Shown: positions 26,700-34,935, numbered from the stretch's first letter. The stretch is 64,000 nucleotides of DNA from DASVBE01 sp963770375 (GCA_963770375.1 CAVYPM010000008.1:190156-254155); one strand, 5' to 3'. Made by a program: numbers and translations. Notes: generated by a model from the sequence alone, not told the origin.

Positions 26700-26786
26700 C
26701 GGTGGAGGTGGGATTTGAACCCACGGAAGACTTGCGCCTTCACACGCTTTCGAGGCGTGCGCCCTCGGCCACTAGGCGACTCCACC
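26700..26786 (-). tRNA. tRNA-Ser(CGA)
   Basis: On the minus strand the acceptor stem GGTGGAG pairs with CTCCACC, discriminator G at 26700. The anticodon loop CTCGAAA gives anticodon CGA (26750-26752), reading UCG serine codons. A long class II variable arm and a T-arm GTGGGTTCAAATCCCAC are present. CCA is not encoded. Confidence 0.95.
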
Positions 26787-26796
26787 GCCGCAGAGC

Positions 26797-27336
26797 CTAC
26801 CCGAGAACCGATGAGCCCGGTGGTCTGGTGTCCCGGTTCCTGAGCTGGCGGAAGAAGGCGCTGAGCAGCCCCGCGCATTCGGCGGCGAGCACGCCGCCGA
26901 TGACCTCGACCTCCGGCCCGAGCCGGCGGTCGTCCAGGAGGTCCCATACTGACCCGGCGGCGCCGGCCCGCTCGTCTGCCGCACCGTAGACCAGCCGGTC
27001 CACCCGCGCCGCGGCGATCGCGCCCGCGCACATCACGCACGGCTCGAGGGTCACGACCAGCGTGCACCCGTCCAGCCGCCAGCGCCCGCGAGCGCGGGCC
27101 GCGGCCCGGATCGCGATGATTTCCGCGTGCCCGGCCGGGTCGGCGTCGGCCTCGCGCCGGTTGGCCGCCGCGGCCAGCACCTCGCCGTCCCCGGAAAGCA
27201 CGACCGCGCCGACCGGCACGTCCCCCGCCGGGGCGTCTCTCGCCTGCTCCAGCGCCAGCCGCATGGCCGGCTCGAAGGAAGCCAGGTAGCCGGAGGGACC
27301 GGGCGGGCCGGGACTAGAGCCCGATGGCGACGTCAA
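26797..27336 (-). CDS. tadA: tRNA-specific adenosine deaminase TadA
   Basis: A 179-residue zinc-dependent deaminase that converts the wobble adenosine of tRNA-Arg(ACG) to inosine. The catalytic zinc site is complete: PAGHAEIIA supplies histidine and the proton-shuttle glutamate, and LEPCVMCAGA the two cysteines. A helix typical of TadA follows (AARVDRLVYGAADERAGAAG) and the C-terminal LLSAFFRQLRNR. The longest start is TTG 27336 with GGAG seven bases before, overlapping the upstream gene by 23 bases; ATG 27264 is a shorter option. Encoded next to the TadA-associated protein and beside tRNA-Ser(CGA), a usual actinomycete arrangement. Confidence 0.93.
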   Translation of the reverse strand: MTSPSGSSPGPPGPSGYLASFEPAMRLALEQARDAPAGDVPVGAVVLSGDGEVLAAAANRREADADPAGHAEIIAIRAAARARGRWRLDGCTLVVTLEPCVMCAGAIAAARVDRLVYGAADERAGAAGSVWDLLDDRRLGPEVEVIGGVLAAECAGLLSAFFRQLRNRDTRPPGSSVLG

Positions 27337-27805
27337 GGGCCCGCTCCAGAGCCGGGCCGAAGCCGAGCCTGCGGGCGATGCTGGCCAGCACCTCGTCGGG
27401 GAACAGGTCCAGGTCGCCAGCCAGCGCGCCCAGGTCCATCTCGTCGATACCCAGGTCCGCGAAGATCGACAGGTCCCCGACCGGCAGGACCTGGTCCAGG
27501 TCCTCGTCGTCGGGGATGGGGATGTCCAGGTACTTCAGCACCTGCCGGGCCAGCGGCCAGTCCACCGACGCGGTCAGGTCGGACAGGAACACCGACACCT
27601 GGCTGCCGACCACCCGCAGCGCGACGAAGAAGTCGTCACCGACCGCGGCCAGCCCGATCGTCCCGCCCAGCGAAGGCTGCTGCTTCAGGGCCCGGATCAG
27701 GCTGTCGAGGTTCTCCGCGAAAGAGGCGGGCAGGACCTCGGCGTCCCAGGTCTCGTCCTCCCGGTAGACGACGACAGCAAAGTCGCTGGTGCTCACCTCG
27801 GTCAT
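27314..27805 (-). CDS. tRNA adenosine deaminase-associated protein
   Basis: A 163-residue acidic protein. ATG 27805 is chosen because AGGAGG lies five bases upstream; the GTG at 27811 overlaps that site. Sequence features are FAVVVYREDETWDAEVLPAS, GGTIGLAAVGDDFFVALRV and the acidic DEDLDQVLPVGDLSIFADLG. This family is found directly upstream of tadA across actinomycetes and takes its name from that linkage (family knowledge); no biochemical activity is established to my knowledge. The overlap with tadA implies coupled translation. Confidence 0.85.
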   Translation of the reverse strand: MTEVSTSDFAVVVYREDETWDAEVLPASFAENLDSLIRALKQQPSLGGTIGLAAVGDDFFVALRVVGSQVSVFLSDLTASVDWPLARQVLKYLDIPIPDDEDLDQVLPVGDLSIFADLGIDEMDLGALAGDLDLFPDEVLASIARRLGFGPALERALDVAIGL

Positions 27806-27905
27806 CGTCACCTCCTCGCGCGTCCGGAAGAATGGTGTCAGATTCGCACCGCGAGCGCAGGTCGATCAACCGGGACCGGATACGCGAGTGACGGATGAGC
27901 CAGGA

Positions 27906-27947
27906 TTGACTACAGTTAGGGATGTTGCGAGTACCGCTTGTAGTCAA
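27906..27947. repeat. 9-bp perfect inverted repeat TTGACTACA...TGTAGTCAA
   Basis: Arms 27906-27914 and 27939-27947, 24-base spacer, in the divergent gap between the TadA-associated gene and the small membrane protein gene. TTGAC also resembles a -35 element. Candidate regulator site. Confidence 0.45.
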
Positions 27948-28098
27948 GGTACTGCCATGGCGGCGCATCGGCCCCCACTACATCACCCGTACCGGCAGGG
28001 TACGCTCTCTGCCATCATCCGACCCGCTACCGTAACCTTCCCGGCTGCTGGACATTGGCCTGGAAAATGCTCTGAGTTAAGCTGTGCGCGACAGCCCG

Positions 28099-28144
28099 TG
28101 ACAGTCCCGACGGCCGTGACAGTCCGGTCCAGCCCTTGACAGTC
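28099..28144. promoter_or_regulatory. Three direct TGACAGTC repeats upstream of the small membrane protein
   Basis: TGACAGTC at 28099-28106, 28117-28124 and 28137-28144, spaced 18 and 20 bases, with a degenerate GCGACAGCC copy at 28088. The array ends 23 bases before the small gene start. The near two-turn spacing suggests cooperative protein binding. Confidence 0.45.
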
Positions 28145-28167
28145 TCTGCCCCGGGTGGGAGGTGAAC

Positions 28168-28323
28168 ATGAAACCCAAGAAAATACTCACCTGGGTTGCC
28201 ATTGCCTTCGTCGTTTACTATCTGGCGACGCAGCCGGCCGGCGCCGCCCATGTGGTGCACTCGGCTTTCAATGGACTTCATAACGCCGGGAACTCACTAG
28301 CCACGTTCGTCAACTCTCTTTGA
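28168..28323 (+). CDS. 51-residue single-pass membrane protein
   Basis: ATG 28168 follows GGGAGGTGAAC, an excellent ribosome site. The product starts MKPKKILTWVAIAFVVYYLA, a positively charged N-terminus and one membrane helix, and ends with a short amphipathic part GLHNAGNSLATFVNSL. It is too short for usual gene calling, but the strong ribosome site, charge/hydrophobicity pattern and stop 17 bases before the bPH2 gene make it convincing. I recall similar short proteins ahead of PH-domain genes in other actinomycetes. It may be a membrane partner or regulator of the downstream protein. Function unknown. Confidence 0.75.
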   Translation: MKPKKILTWVAIAFVVYYLATQPAGAAHVVHSAFNGLHNAGNSLATFVNSL

Positions 28324-28340
28324 GGCCGTGAGTTGAGGTC

Positions 28341-29063
28341 ATGACCCAGCTTTGGCGCACTGAATTCGACAAGCTCCCCGCCGAGGTCAACAGGTACCTG
28401 CTGCCGCAGGAACTCGACCAGCGGGTCATCTCGACGCGCAGGCACCAGGCAATGCTGCTGGTGCCCCTGGCCTACACCCTGTTCGGGCTGGTCGTCACGC
28501 TGATCCTGAGCGGGACCGTGCTGCGCGGCCAGAGCGGGCTGCTGGCCGTGGTCTGGGTCATCTGGGTCCTATCGGCCCTGAACCTGATCTGGGCCGCCGT
28601 CAACTGGGCCGTCGACTATTTCGTCGTGACCTCACACCGGATGATACTGACCTCGGGCCTGTTGACCCGCAAGGTCGACATGATGCCGCTGGGCAAGGTC
28701 ACCGACATGAGCTTCCAGCGGTCCCTGGGCGGGCGGATCTTCGGCTACGGCGAGTTCGTGGTCGAGTCGGCTGGCCAGGACCAGGCTCTGCGGAACGTCA
28801 CCTACCTGCCGTACCCGGAGCGGCTGTACCGCGACGTCTGCGACATGCTGTGGCCGGCCAAGCCGACGCCCGACTGCAAGATGTGCAACGGCAGCGGCAA
28901 CATCGTGCTCGCCGAGGAGCGCCGGCTGGTCACCGCGACCTGCCCGAACTGCGACGGCACCGGGAAGAAGCCGCCGCCGACCGTGCTCGAGTACCCCGAG
29001 GCGATCGTCGAGGATAACCTCGAGCCGAGCAGCGACCCGAATCAGGATCCGTACGAGGACTAG
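28341..29063 (+). CDS. Membrane protein with bacterial PH (bPH2/YdbS) domain and zinc CxxCxGxG repeats
   Basis: 240 residues, ATG 28341. Two membrane helices lie at residues ~36-85 (HQAMLLVPLAYTLFGLVV, AVVWVIWVLSALNLIWAAV). A bPH2 domain follows with YFVVTSHRMILTSGLLTRKV and the YGEFVVESAGQDQALRNV strands. Residues ~175-215 hold two DnaJ-like zinc motifs, CKMCNGSGN and CPNCDGTGK. An acidic tail ends the protein. The combination of a membrane bPH domain with a zinc hairpin is unusual enough to suggest a protein-interaction adaptor at the membrane. Likely co-transcribed with the 51-residue gene. Confidence 0.85.
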   Translation: MTQLWRTEFDKLPAEVNRYLLPQELDQRVISTRRHQAMLLVPLAYTLFGLVVTLILSGTVLRGQSGLLAVVWVIWVLSALNLIWAAVNWAVDYFVVTSHRMILTSGLLTRKVDMMPLGKVTDMSFQRSLGGRIFGYGEFVVESAGQDQALRNVTYLPYPERLYRDVCDMLWPAKPTPDCKMCNGSGNIVLAEERRLVTATCPNCDGTGKKPPPTVLEYPEAIVEDNLEPSSDPNQDPYED

Positions 29064-29114
29064 CGCCCCGCCCCGGGCCTAGCGCCCCCGACCTCCCCCG
29101 GTTTCCCCGGGGTT

Positions 29115-29152
29115 CGTGCGGCCGGACGACGCGCCTTGCGCCCGGCCGCACG
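29115..29152 (+). terminator. 11-bp stem terminator after the bPH2 gene
   Basis: Perfect stem CGTGCGGCCGG/CCGGCCGCACG around a 16-base loop, 52 bases after the stop codon; no T-run. Confidence 0.6.
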
Positions 29153-29318
29153 AGCCTGTCCGGGCCCGGGCGCTCCCCGGCCGCCGTCGGTGCGTCGCCG
29201 GATTATGGCCCCGGTTGTGGGCCTGGCCTGCAATAATCCCGGCAGGATAGACAAGAATCCGTTTCACGTTCTTGCACTGCGTTACCATCGTGTCGCCCTA
29301 TGACACGGGGAGTCTCCT

Positions 29319-29738
29319 ATGCATACGGATCCGCTCGCCTTAGCGGCCTTCCAAGGCCCCTTGGCCAGTAAGGGCGTCCTGCTATTCGTGATCTTGCTGA
29401 CTGCCCTCCTGATTTTGATGATTTACGCTGTCGTGCGCGCTCCGGCGTGGCAGCCCACGCGGCCCCCGGAGGGCGCGGGCCCACGGCCGGGCGACCGGCC
29501 GGCGCCGCTGCCCCGTCGCCGCGCCCCGGACCCGGCATCCCCGGCGTTCAACTCCGCCCTGCCCCCGGCCCCGACCGGACGGCACGCAGCAGCCAGCGCC
29601 GGGCCGGCTAGTGCCGCGGCCGCCGACGTGGCGCCGGTCCCGCACCCGGCGGAGCCGGGCCCGCCGGTGCTGGAGCGTCCCGTGGTGACCGGCCGGCCGC
29701 CGTGGGGCCCGGCCCCGCGCCCGCCGGGCGTGATCTAG
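29319..29738 (+). CDS. Proline-rich single-pass membrane protein of unknown function
   Basis: 139 residues, ATG 29319, with GGGGAGTCTCCT upstream. Residues ~18-41 are one membrane helix (KGVLLFVILLTALLILMIYA). The remaining ~95 residues are low-complexity proline/alanine (PAPLPRRRAPDPASPAFN, PPWGPAPRPPG), expected to be disordered. No domain recognised. It has its own upstream region (29153-29318), including TTGCACTGCGTTACCATCGT, and a strong terminator downstream, so it is a single-gene transcript. The absence of a conserved fold lowers certainty, but the ribosome site and helix support it. Confidence 0.6.
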   Translation: MHTDPLALAAFQGPLASKGVLLFVILLTALLILMIYAVVRAPAWQPTRPPEGAGPRPGDRPAPLPRRRAPDPASPAFNSALPPAPTGRHAAASAGPASAAAADVAPVPHPAEPGPPVLERPVVTGRPPWGPAPRPPGVI

Positions 29739-29781
29739 CAAGCCGGGCCTGATCTGGCAAGCACAGCCCGGGGAAGCCGAA

Positions 29782-29810
29782 GGGAGCCCGCGCCAGTGGC
29801 GCGGGCTCCC
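29782..29810 (+). terminator. 13-bp perfect hairpin terminator
   Basis: GGGAGCCCGCGCC pairs perfectly with GGCGCGGGCTCCC over a three-base loop, followed by TGTT. It lies between the proline-rich gene and the convergent tRNA-Ser(GCT) and could serve both strands. Confidence 0.75.
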
Positions 29811-29823
29811 TGTTACTGCCGGG

Positions 29824-29912
29824 CGGAGGCTCGGGGATTTGAACCCCGGATGGGCGCGAACCCAAACCGCATTAGCAGTGCGGCGCCATAGACCGGACTA
29901 GGCGAAGCCTCC
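29824..29912 (-). tRNA. tRNA-Ser(GCT)
   Basis: Acceptor GGAGGCT pairs with AGCCTCC, discriminator G at 29824. Anticodon stem CCGCA/TGCGG with loop CTGCTAA, anticodon GCT, reading AGC/AGU. Long variable arm and T-arm CGGGGTTCAAATCCCCG present. Second tRNA-Ser within 3.2 kb. Confidence 0.95.
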
Positions 29913-30004
29913 CGGCGACCATGCGGTCGGCTCACAGGGTACAGGTTTCGCCGCTGGCCCGGCAAAGCAAGGCGGCACCTGACCGCCGAAGCGGGCCGGC
30001 CCGG

Positions 30005-31648
30005 TCAGCGGGCCTCGATGATCTCGTAGTCGCCGCGTGCGTAGGCGTCCCGGATCCGGGTCTTGGCGAACTTGCCCACGCTGGTCTTCGGCACCTCGGT
30101 GATGAAGCACCAGCGCTCAGGAAGCTGCCAGCGCGGCACCACGCCGCCGAGGAACTCGCGCAGCTCGGCAGCGGTGCACTCGGCGCCTTCCTGGACCACC
30201 ACGGTGGCCAGCGGGCGCTCGCCCCACTTCTCGTCGGGCACGCCGATGACCGCGGCCTCGGCCACGGCGGGGTGGGCCATGATCGCGTTCTCCAGCTCCA
30301 TCGAGGAGATCCACTCGCCGCCCGACTTGATCACGTCCTTGGCCCGGTCGGTGAGCACCACGAAGCCCAGCCGGTCGATCGTGCCCACGTCGCCGGTGCG
30401 CAGCCAGCCGTCGCGGAACTTGGCCGGGTCGTCGTCCTTGTAGTACGACCCGGTCACCCACGGGCCGCGGACCTCGACCTCGCCGACCGACGTGCCGTCG
30501 TGCGGCAGTTCCTCGCCGCCGTCGCCGACCAGCCGGCCCTGCACGGCGTGCATCAGGCGGCCCTGCGTGTCCCGGTAGTGCCACTCCTCCTCGGCCGGGG
30601 TGCCCGCGGGCGGGTGCGCCACGCTGCCCAGCGGGGAGGTCTCGGTCATCCCCCAGGCCTGCACGATCCGGACGCCGAGCTCCTTCTCGTAGGCCTCCTG
30701 CAGGGTGTGCGGCACGGCGGAACCGCCGCACGGCACCAGCCGCAGCGAGGACAGGTCGCCGCCGTTTGCGCGGACGTGGGCGAGCAGGCCGTTCCAGATC
30801 GTCGGCACCGCCCCGGCGATCGTCGGCCGCTCGGCCTCGATGAGCCTGGTCAGCGGCTCAGGCTGGAGGAACCGGTCCGGCATGATCAGGTCGGCGCCGG
30901 CCAGCACCGCGGCGTAGGCCAGGCCCCACGCGTTGGCGTGGAACATCGGCACCACCGGCAGGATCTTGTCGTGTTCTGACACCCCGAAGGTGTTGCCGGC
31001 GCAGACCGCCATCGAGTGCAGGTACGACGAGCGGTGGCTGTACACCACGCCCTTGGGGTGGCCGGTGGTGCCGCTGGTGTAGCACATCGCCGCGGCCGAC
31101 TTCTCGTCCAGCTCGGGCCAGCGGTACGTGTCCGGCTGGGCGGCCAGCAGCGCCTCGTAGGAGTGCACCGCGGTGCCAGGACCGGCCAGGGCGGCGACCT
31201 CCGGGTCGCCGGCCACCGACTCCGGGCCGGTGACCAGCACGTGCCGGATCGCGGTGGCGTGCGGCAGCACCTGCGCGAGCAGCGGGACCAGCGTCCGGTC
31301 GGCGATCACCACGTCGTCCCCGGCGTGGGTGGCGATGTAGCCGATCGTCGCCGGGTCGAGCCGCAGGTTCAGCGTGTGCAGCACCGCGCCCATCGACGGG
31401 ATCGCCAGGTACGCCTCGAGGTGCTCGGAGTTGTTCCACATCAGGGTGGCCACCCGCTGGTCGCCGTCCACCCCGAGCGAGCGCAGCGCGTTGGCCAGCC
31501 GGGCCGCGCGGCGGCCGGTCTCCGCGTAGGACTGCCGCCGGGTGCCGTCCCCGGTCCAGGTGACGACCTCCTTGTCCCCGTAGGCGGAGGTCCCGTACCG
31601 CATCAGGGACGTGATCGTCAGCTGTATGTCCATCATCGTGCTGAGCAC
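30005..31648 (-). CDS. Acyl-CoA synthetase (AMP-forming fatty acid-CoA ligase)
   Basis: About 547 residues. GTG 31648 is chosen because TGGAGG lies five bases before it; a frame extension to 31723 is open but lacks a site. The enzyme activates a fatty acid as acyl-AMP and then thioesterifies CoA. Signature motifs are the P-loop YTSGTTGHPKGVVYSH, the acid-substrate region QAWGMTETSPLG, the hinge DRAKDVIKSGGEWISS and the catalytic C-terminal lysine in PKTSVGKFAKTRI. The N-terminus STMMDIQLTITSLM matches the medium/long-chain ligase subfamily. Located alone downstream (minus direction) of the AAA ATPase. Chain length specificity cannot be read. Confidence 0.92.
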   Translation of the reverse strand: MLSTMMDIQLTITSLMRYGTSAYGDKEVVTWTGDGTRRQSYAETGRRAARLANALRSLGVDGDQRVATLMWNNSEHLEAYLAIPSMGAVLHTLNLRLDPATIGYIATHAGDDVVIADRTLVPLLAQVLPHATAIRHVLVTGPESVAGDPEVAALAGPGTAVHSYEALLAAQPDTYRWPELDEKSAAAMCYTSGTTGHPKGVVYSHRSSYLHSMAVCAGNTFGVSEHDKILPVVPMFHANAWGLAYAAVLAGADLIMPDRFLQPEPLTRLIEAERPTIAGAVPTIWNGLLAHVRANGGDLSSLRLVPCGGSAVPHTLQEAYEKELGVRIVQAWGMTETSPLGSVAHPPAGTPAEEEWHYRDTQGRLMHAVQGRLVGDGGEELPHDGTSVGEVEVRGPWVTGSYYKDDDPAKFRDGWLRTGDVGTIDRLGFVVLTDRAKDVIKSGGEWISSMELENAIMAHPAVAEAAVIGVPDEKWGERPLATVVVQEGAECTAAELREFLGGVVPRWQLPERWCFITEVPKTSVGKFAKTRIRDAYARGDYEIIEAR

Positions 31649-31847
31649 GGCAACCTCCAGCGTTCCCAGCCCGGTGGCAACGGCGCGGGCTGTCCCTAAT
31701 GTTCCCTGGGGGGATAGTGCCATGGCCGGCGCGATACGTCACCGGGGCCGCTGGCCGGGAGGCGCCGAGGAGCCTGCGATTCCGGCTCTGCCTCTTTCTA
31801 GGGAAATCTAGGCACCGCCTTAGACAGCCGGATACGGCGGCAGAGGA

Positions 31848-33029
31848 TCAGGCCGGCTGGGCGCGGAGGAAGCGGCCGAAGTGCGGGACGGTGAACGCGA
31901 TCAGGCCGCGCTCGGAGCTGTAGATCAGGCCCTTCTTGATCAGGCTGTCCCTGGCCGGGGAAACGCTGGACGGCTTGCGGCCCAGTTCCTCCGCGACCTG
32001 CGCGGTCTGCACCGGATCGTCGCCGAGCACGGCCATGGCCCGCATGTACTCGCGCTCGGCCGGGGTGGCCCGCTCGTACCGGCTGCCGAAGAAGCCGACG
32101 GCCAGTTCGCCGGCCGCGACCGGGCCGGCCACCTGGACGTCCTTGGCGGTGACCGGGCTGGCCGCGGCGACGTCCCAGGTCACCTTGCCGTACGCCTGCA
32201 CGAAGTAGGGGTAGCCGTCGGCCGCCGCGTAGAGCGCGTCCAGCGCGTCGGCCTCGAAGTCGGCGCCTTCCCTGCGGGCCGGGGCGAGCAGGGCGTAGTC
32301 GGCGGCCGGGCGGTCGAGCCGGTCGATCGACGCGTACCGGAACAGCCGCTCGGAGTAGCTCTTGCTGGCCGACAGCACCGACGGCAGGTGCGGCAGCCCC
32401 GCGCCCACCACGATCAGCGGCCCGCCGGACTGGGACAGCTCGTGGCAGGCCGCGCACAGCGCGGACACGTCGGGCGCGGGCACGTCCTGCATCTCGTCAA
32501 TGAACAGGGCGATGCCCACGCCGAGGTCGGCCGCCACCGACGCCGCGTCGGTGAGCAGCTCGGTCAGGTCGATTTCCAGGTCACCGGAATCGGCCCGGCC
32601 GCGGGCCGCGGGCACGTCGATGCCCAGCGTGGCGGAAACGGATCCCTTCGGCGTGGCCGGGCTGCGCATGGAAAAGGCCTTGAGCACGCCGAGGAAATGG
32701 TCGATCCGCTCCGGCGCGCGGTGCCGCGGGGCGAGCTCGCGGACGGCCATGTGCAGCGCGGAGGCGACCGGCCGCCGGATCGACTGCTCGGGCCGGGCCT
32801 CGATCTTCCCGGTGCCCCACAGCCGCTGCATGGCCATCGACCGGAACGTGTTGAGCAGCACGGTCTTGCCCACGCCGCGCAGCCCGGTCAGCACGATGCT
32901 GCGCTCCGGCCGGTGCCGGGCGATCCGTTCGAGCACGACCTCGAACTGGGCGATTTCCCGGTCCCGGCCGGCGAGCTCGGGCGGCCGCTGGCCGGCTCCG
33001 GGCGCGTAAGGATTGCGTACGGGGTCCAC
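31848..33029 (-). CDS. AAA+ ATPase of the Orc1/Cdc6-like (winged-helix) type
   Basis: A 393-residue ATPase, ATG 33029. PPELAGRDREIAQFEVVLER introduces the ATPase; Walker A is LTGLRGVGKTVLLN, Walker B IALFIDEMQDVP, and the arginine/sensor region KSYSERLFRYASIDRLD. The C-terminal ~90 residues form a winged helix (YMRAMAVLGDDPVQTAQVAE, PARDSLIKKGLIYSSERGLI). Such stand-alone proteins occur in actinomycetes as ATP-binding proteins of unknown role; the fold resembles archaeal Cdc6 and ORC-like ATPases. No neighbouring nuclease, protease or transposition gene gives a function. Confidence 0.85.
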   Translation of the reverse strand: MDPVRNPYAPGAGQRPPELAGRDREIAQFEVVLERIARHRPERSIVLTGLRGVGKTVLLNTFRSMAMQRLWGTGKIEARPEQSIRRPVASALHMAVRELAPRHRAPERIDHFLGVLKAFSMRSPATPKGSVSATLGIDVPAARGRADSGDLEIDLTELLTDAASVAADLGVGIALFIDEMQDVPAPDVSALCAACHELSQSGGPLIVVGAGLPHLPSVLSASKSYSERLFRYASIDRLDRPAADYALLAPARREGADFEADALDALYAAADGYPYFVQAYGKVTWDVAAASPVTAKDVQVAGPVAAGELAVGFFGSRYERATPAEREYMRAMAVLGDDPVQTAQVAEELGRKPSSVSPARDSLIKKGLIYSSERGLIAFTVPHFGRFLRAQPA

Positions 33030-33037
33030 GCTAGAAC

Positions 33038-33079
33038 CCTATGGCGGCCTCTAGCGCTCACCGTAGATTGACGTAGAAA
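33038..33079. repeat. Direct repeat copy 1 flanking the GNAT gene
   Basis: CTATGGCGnnCTCTAGCnCTC followed by CnTAGATTGnCGnAGA; about 30 of 40 bases agree with the copy at 34132-34173. It sits between the AAA ATPase start and the GNAT stop. Confidence 0.5.
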
Positions 33080-33082
33080 CCG

Positions 33083-34064
33083 CTACCGGCGTGTCGGGCA
33101 TGGCGACGGGGGCGCGGTTGCCGGTGCCGCCGGGACGCCCAGCGGCTCCCACCAGTCGAACCGGCTGACCACCCGCATTCCCACCCGCTCGTACAGGGCG
33201 GTGGCGCCGGTGGTGTTCTCCGCGTCGACGGCCAGGACGACGCGCCGTATCCCGCGTCCGGCGAACATCGCGAACGAACGTCTCAGCAGGGCCGCCCCGA
33301 CCCCGCGGCCCCGGCTGGCGGCCAGCACCGCGAGGTAGTCGACCCAGCCGCGGTCCTCGGAGACGTGCCCGATGAGGGCGCCGGCGGGCTGCCCGCCGTC
33401 TCTCGCCAGCAGCCACAGCGCCGGGTCGTAGGTTGCCCGCCCGGTCTGGTCGGCCGCCCACTGGTCGTGCGGCTCCGGGTGGTACTCCCAGTGATCGGCG
33501 AAGGCCTCGTCGACGACGGTCTTGACGAGCGGCAGGTCCGTGGCGGGCTCGATCCCGCCGATTTCGATCCCGTCCGGCACGGTCCCCGGGTCCACCTGGA
33601 CCGGAAGGTCTATCTGCATGTGCCAGAAATGCCGGACCAGGTGCAGGCCCGAGGCCAGGAGCAGGTCCGCCGCGGCCGCGTCAGCCGCGTTGATCACATG
33701 ACGGAAGCCGGGCGGACGGAAGCCCGTCCGCCAGGCGGGCGGCCCGCTCCTGGGTCACGCCCACCAGGGCGGCGCCGATGCCGCGCCCCCGGTGCCGCGG
33801 GTGGACGACACCCCAGCAGTCGGTCGTGCCCGGTTCCTCGGCCATGGCCTGCACGTAACCGGCGATCGTGCCCGCGCCGTCGGCCACCACCCAGGCGTTG
33901 GCAGCCAGGCTGAAGCCCGCCCGGCTCCACTCGTCCCGGACGAAGCTCGCGTCCAGCACGACCGGCCCGCCCTCGGCAAGCTGATCGGCGATCAGTACGT
34001 CGGCCACCGCGTCGAGGTCGCCCGGTTCCGGCGACCGGAGCTGGTATCCAGCGGGGAGTTCCAC
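33083..34064 (-). pseudogene. Tandem-GNAT acetyltransferase (two GNAT domains), frameshifted in the middle
   Basis: Two adjacent frames form one ~326-residue protein with two GNAT folds. The N-terminal domain starts near GTG 34064 (VELPAGYQLRSPEPGDLDAV) and contains the acetyl-CoA loop HPRHRGRGIGAALV. The C-terminal domain has AVLAASRGRGVGAALLRRS and ENTTGATALYERVGM. The frames meet at about 33710, where one extra G in CCGGGCGG breaks what should read GFRHVINAADAAAADLL. GTG 33697 could start the C-terminal domain alone. Tandem-GNAT enzymes include mycothiol synthase, but the sequence here does not let me assign that role. Confidence 0.75.
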
Positions 34065-34131
34065 GGCCCGGAGAGTACTTGCCAGTGGGCACCACGGCAC
34101 CTGCTTTATGGCCCGCCGGGGCCGTTAGGTA

Positions 34132-34173
34132 TCTATGGCGCTCTCTAGCACTCTTCCTAGATTGGCGCAGACA
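34132..34173. repeat. Direct repeat copy 2 flanking the GNAT gene
   Basis: Same orientation as 33038-33079 and 1,094 bases away; here it is about 100 bases upstream of the J-like/PASTA gene. Confidence 0.5.
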
Positions 34174-34270
34174 GTTTCATACCTGGGACCCATGACCCGG
34201 AGTCTGCATGACCCGGATGCTGCTGCGCGCCGTACTCATAGGTAGTCGGGGCTGTCCTTTCGGAGGAGCG

Positions 34271-34879
34271 ATGGAGCGGGGCGTCACCTGGTATGAGGTG
34301 CTCGGTGTGCTGCCCGGCGCCGAGCCGCACAGGCTCAAGCGCGAGTACGAGGCCCGGTCCGGCCTGCTGCGCCCGGAGATGATCGCGGGCGCGCCGTCGA
34401 ACGTGCTCACGGCGGTCACCCGGGCCCAGGACCGGCTGGACCGCGCGTGGCAGGTGCTCAGCGACCCGGGGGCCCGGCGCTGCTACGACGAGGAGGCTGG
34501 CCTCCGGCGCACCGGCGGGGGCCTGGACGGGCCTGGGTCCCGCCCCATCCAGACCGGGTTCGACCCGGACGACCTGGGCCCGGCGGGGGAACTGCTCACG
34601 GATGTGGCCAGCCCCGTGCTGGTGCTGTTCGGCGGGCGGGTCCGCAGGCCGCAGCGGCGCGGGCCGGCGGCGGTGCCGGACGTCCGCGGCCTGTTCACCG
34701 GCACCTGCCGGGAGGTGGCCAGGCGGCACGGCCTGGAGGTCACCGCCGTCCGGCTCACCGAGCGCCCGATGCCGGTCGAGGGCCTGGTGGTCAGCCAGGA
34801 TCCCGCTCCCGGGACCCGGTGCCGCGGCGGCCGGCTGACCGTGCAGGTCTGGCACCCCCCGTTCCGTAATCAATCCTGA
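34271..34879 (+). CDS. J-like domain fused to a PASTA domain
   Basis: 202 residues from ATG 34271, with CGGAGGAGC directly upstream. Residues 1-72 resemble a DnaJ J-domain (TWYEVLGVLPGAEPHRLKRE, then AQDRLDRAWQVLSDPGARRC with the YDEE end), but the loop between helices II and III lacks the HPD tripeptide required for DnaK stimulation. Residues ~138-200 form one PASTA repeat: VPDVRGLFTGTCREVARRHG, VEGLVVSQDPAPGTRCRGG. PASTA domains normally bind peptidoglycan or muropeptides outside the cell, yet no signal peptide or membrane helix is visible. The pairing is unusual; it may act as a cytoplasmic adaptor. Confidence 0.75.
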   Translation: MERGVTWYEVLGVLPGAEPHRLKREYEARSGLLRPEMIAGAPSNVLTAVTRAQDRLDRAWQVLSDPGARRCYDEEAGLRRTGGGLDGPGSRPIQTGFDPDDLGPAGELLTDVASPVLVLFGGRVRRPQRRGPAAVPDVRGLFTGTCREVARRHGLEVTAVRLTERPMPVEGLVVSQDPAPGTRCRGGRLTVQVWHPPFRNQS

Positions 34880-34935
34880 CGGCGATCATCGCTGGTCGTG
34901 ATCGGCGTGGCGGGGCGCGGCCGGCCGGGCCCGGG

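Noticed and set aside
33083..34064. Assignment of the tandem-GNAT gene as mycothiol synthase mshD
   Set aside because: The two-domain layout fits, but no diagnostic residues could be confirmed by eye and the neighbours do not support it.
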